NCBI GenBank assembly: GCA_963722715.1 | Contig: CAVROA010000007.1 | Span: 71,162-135,161, forward strand | Length of the DNA: 64,000 nucleotides | Direction of reading: 5' to 3' | Source: DASQGA01 sp963722715 | GTDB lineage: Bacteria; Actinomycetota; Thermoleophilia; Gaiellales; Gaiellaceae | Part shown: positions 62,365 through 64,000 of the stretch, piece after piece | Position numbering within the stretch: position 1 is the stretch's first letter | How the letters are laid out: the number at the start of each line of letters is the position of its first letter | Position numbers and translations under genes: made by a program | Notes under the pieces: model-generated | What the model saw: only the letters and a program-made list of their open reading frames with translations | Database searches by the model: none | Told to the model about the DNA's origin: nothing

Positions 62365-63056
62365 CGGGGTCTGAGTTGGCGGCTGCCCGCCCCGGAGAAC
62401 TGTCGGCCTCCACGCGCGACAAGGCGGTGCAGCAATCCCGCGCCGTGGTCGAGATCAGCGGGCTCGGACGAAAATTTGGCGATCACGAGGTCGTACGCTC
62501 GCTCGACCTGTCGCTTGCGCCCGGCGAGCGCGTCGCCTTCTGGGGACCGAACGGATCGGGCAAGAGCACTGTGCTCCGTTGCATCGCGGGCACGCTCTTT
62601 CCCTCACGCGGCCGGGTCCTCGTGAACGGTTTTCCGGCCGGGACGCTCGAGGCCCGCCGGGCTGTCGGTGCCTCGCTCGCGCAGGATCGGTCCTTCTACC
62701 TTCGGCTGACCGGACACGTGAACCTGCTGTTCTTCGCCCGCTTGCACTCCGCTTCCGAGCGCGAAGCAGAACGTCGCGTGCGCGCTCTCGAGGAGGAGCT
62801 CGAGCTCGAGGACATCGCCGCCGAGCGTATGGACCGCTGCTCGACGGGCATGGTGCAGCAGCTCGGGCTTGCCCGGGCGCTTCTCGGCAATCCCGCAGTC
62901 ATCCTGCTCGACGAGCCCACGCGGTCGCTCGACGAGGATGCCCGCGACCGCCTCTGGGCGGCGCTCCAACGCCGCCCAGCGGTCGCCACCTTGATCGCGA
63001 CGCACCTGAAGGAGGATCTGGAGCGCTGTGACTGGCGCATCGTATTTCCCTGCTAG
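62340..63056 (+). CDS. ABC transporter ATP-binding protein (about 238 aa)
   Basis: Nucleotide-binding subunit. Walker A FWGPNGSGKSTVLRCIAG, Q-loop SLAQDRSFYLRL, a degenerate signature CSTGMVQQLGLARALLG (STGMVQQ in place of LSGGQ) and Walker B VILLDEPTRSLDEDA, then ATHLKED as H-loop are present. ATG 62340 overlaps the mutase gene by 25 nt with GAGAGG 7 nt upstream; GTG 62445, directly before the domain start VVEISGLGRKF, is a possible later start. Its partner permease overlaps its end by 29 nt. The pair looks like an exporter (ABC-2). Confidence 0.87.
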   Translation: MARDPGLLTGSELAAARPGELSASTRDKAVQQSRAVVEISGLGRKFGDHEVVRSLDLSLAPGERVAFWGPNGSGKSTVLRCIAGTLFPSRGRVLVNGFPAGTLEARRAVGASLAQDRSFYLRLTGHVNLLFFARLHSASEREAERRVRALEEELELEDIAAERMDRCSTGMVQQLGLARALLGNPAVILLDEPTRSLDEDARDRLWAALQRRPAVATLIATHLKEDLERCDWRIVFPC

Positions 63057-63861
63057 CCGGGTGTGGCCACGTGCCGTGCTCGCCCTCGCCCGTCGCGACT
63101 ACGCGATGGTCCGAACGTATCGGCTCGGGTTCGCGCTCGACTTCGCATTCGGCTTTGCGAACCTCGTCGTCTTCTACTTCATCTCACGCACGGTCCAGGG
63201 GGTCGAGGATCTCGACCGGCTCGGAGGCGCCCCGTCGTATTTCGCGTACGTGGCCGTCGGGATTGCGCTTTCCGCTGTGATCAGTGCGGCCAGCGCGGGT
63301 CTCGCCCAGCGGCTCCGAGAGGAGCAATTGAGCGGCACGCTCGAGATGCTCGTCGTCCAGCCGATCAGATTGACCGAGCTCGCCGCCGGGCTCGCGGCAT
63401 ATCCGTTCCTCTTCGCGACGTTTCGGGCCGCGTTCTACATCCTTGTCGGCGGAGGCCTGCTTGGTCTCAGCTTCAGCGAGACGAGCTGGATCGGCTTCCT
63501 CGTCGTGCTTCTGGCGGCGGCCGCCGCCTTCTCGGGGCTCGGCATCTTGCTCGGCGCACTCGTCCTCGTGGTCAAGAGGGGGACCGCGCTCGTCGGGCTC
63601 TTGATCTTCGTCCTCGGGGCCCTGAGCGGCGCCTTCTTCCCGATCTCCGTGCTTCCGGACTGGCTCGAGGCGATCGGTCGGCTTCTCCCGACGAGCTACG
63701 CCTTCTCGGGGCTTCGCAACGCGATCTTTCTCGGCGAGGACTGGGCTACCTCGGCACTCATCCTCATTGTGTTCGCAGCGGTCACAATTCCGCTGGCGTT
63801 CGTGGCCTTCCGATTGGCGCTCGACCATACGCGGAGAGCGGGCACACTCAACCAGTACTGA
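63028..63861 (+). CDS. ABC-2 type membrane permease (277 aa)
   Basis: Membrane subunit of an ABC exporter with six predicted transmembrane segments, for example GFALDFAFGFANLVVFYFIS, YVAVGIALSAVISAASAGLA and GLLIFVLGALSGAFFPISVL. The sequence REEQLSGTLEMLVVQPIR is the typical cytoplasmic loop of ABC-2 permeases, and SVLPDWLEAIGRLLPTSYAF the family's C-terminal signature. GTG 63028 lies within the ATPase gene, so both subunits are translated together. Cargo could be a polysaccharide, lipid or peptide; the downstream nucleotidyltransferase-family gene may belong to the same locus. Confidence 0.87.
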   Translation: MTGASYFPASRVWPRAVLALARRDYAMVRTYRLGFALDFAFGFANLVVFYFISRTVQGVEDLDRLGGAPSYFAYVAVGIALSAVISAASAGLAQRLREEQLSGTLEMLVVQPIRLTELAAGLAAYPFLFATFRAAFYILVGGGLLGLSFSETSWIGFLVVLLAAAAAFSGLGILLGALVLVVKRGTALVGLLIFVLGALSGAFFPISVLPDWLEAIGRLLPTSYAFSGLRNAIFLGEDWATSALILIVFAAVTIPLAFVAFRLALDHTRRAGTLNQY

Positions 63862-64000
63862 TGCGTACCTCGACGGAGCAGACGACGACGGCTGTTCTCA
63901 TGGCGCTCGATGCCGCCGCAGTAGACGTCCTCGGGGCGCTCGGGCGAGCGGGGGCGCGGCCGGTGCTCTTGAAGGGGCCTTCGATCGCGCGCTGGCTCTA
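63861..64000 (+). CDS. Nucleotidyltransferase-family (PF14907-like) protein, 3' truncated by window edge
   Basis: Only the first 46 codons are visible. ATG 63861 overlaps the permease stop by one base (TGATG). The segment AGARPVLLKGPSIARWL matches the conserved VLLKGxxLAxxLY opening of the uncharacterised nucleotidyltransferase family often found near ABC exporters and peptide- or polysaccharide-tailoring genes in actinobacteria. The assignment rests on this short motif. Confidence 0.55.
   Translation, partial: MRTSTEQTTTAVLMALDAAAVDVLGALGRAGARPVLLKGPSIARWL

Noticed and set aside
1..64000. tRNA, rRNA, insertion sequences, integrases or phage genes
   Set aside because: None could be recognised on either strand by structure or protein motif.

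Overview
The window is a high-GC, gene-dense bacterial chromosome segment with very short intergenic gaps, many GTG/TTG starts and 1-4 nt start/stop overlaps. Gene content and protein style suggest a Thermoleophilia-like (Gaiellales/Solirubrobacterales) actinobacterium: an N-terminally extended FtsZ next to ParA, mycolate-free core metabolism, ECF sigma factors with small coupled partners, and a large acyl-CoA catabolic repertoire. This placement is inference; no marker phylogeny was possible. No tRNA, rRNA, CRISPR array, transposase or phage gene was seen.

Layout. 1-5 kb: 3' end of parA, ftsZ, a gamma-glutamyltransferase, an acetyltransferase and small proteins. 4.4-15.9 kb: LON-domain protein, hisC, two MFS exporters, meaB, threonine dehydratase, acyl-CoA dehydrogenase plus leucyl aminopeptidase, SCP2 protein, DJ-1/PfpI protein and a membrane protein. 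15.9-23.4 kb: biotin-dependent carboxylase alpha subunit, enoyl-CoA hydratase and a carboxyltransferase beta subunit that resemble a leucine (Liu/MCC) pathway, interleaved with a DapA-family/FAD-oxidoreductase pair and a sigma factor carrying a membrane-anchored Ser/Thr/Pro tail. 23.5-30.6 kb: cyclodeaminase, a second ECF sigma factor with a small partner, a repeat-motif membrane protein, a class III cyclase-ATPase regulator and an RTX-like secreted protein. 30.7-36.7 kb: a complete leftward trp operon (trpE-G-D-CF-B-A) behind a promoter, a leaderless Trp-rich leader peptide and an intrinsic-terminator attenuator. 36.7-46.2 kb: DUF4389 protein, M48 peptidase, thiolase, lipoprotein, 3-hydroxyacyl-CoA dehydrogenase, HD-GYP response regulator, SRPBCC protein, acyl-CoA dehydrogenase and cobalamin adenosyltransferase. 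46.3-60.4 kb: one giant (about 4,700-residue) leftward surface protein made of Ig-like repeats. 60.7-64 kb: methylmalonyl-CoA-type mutase, an ABC exporter and the start of a nucleotidyltransferase-family gene.

MeaB, the acyl-CoA mutase, the ATP:cob(I)alamin adenosyltransferase, the biotin-dependent carboxylase subunits, the acyl-CoA dehydrogenases, enoyl-CoA hydratase, hydroxyacyl-CoA dehydrogenase and thiolase together describe branched-chain amino acid, fatty acid and propionyl/methylmalonyl-CoA metabolism.

Two global properties matter when reading this annotation. First, at least thirteen genes have a TAnnnT element 6-7 nt upstream of the start codon and no Shine-Dalgarno sequence, which predicts leaderless mRNAs. 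Second, single-base indels break ftsZ, hisC, two acetyltransferases, a carboxylase, a cyclase, a small gene and (about fourteen times) the giant repeat gene. Several lie at homopolymers or at hybrid junctions between repeat variants, and two of the hit genes are expected to be essential or biosynthetic, so most are probably sequence or assembly errors rather than true pseudogenes.
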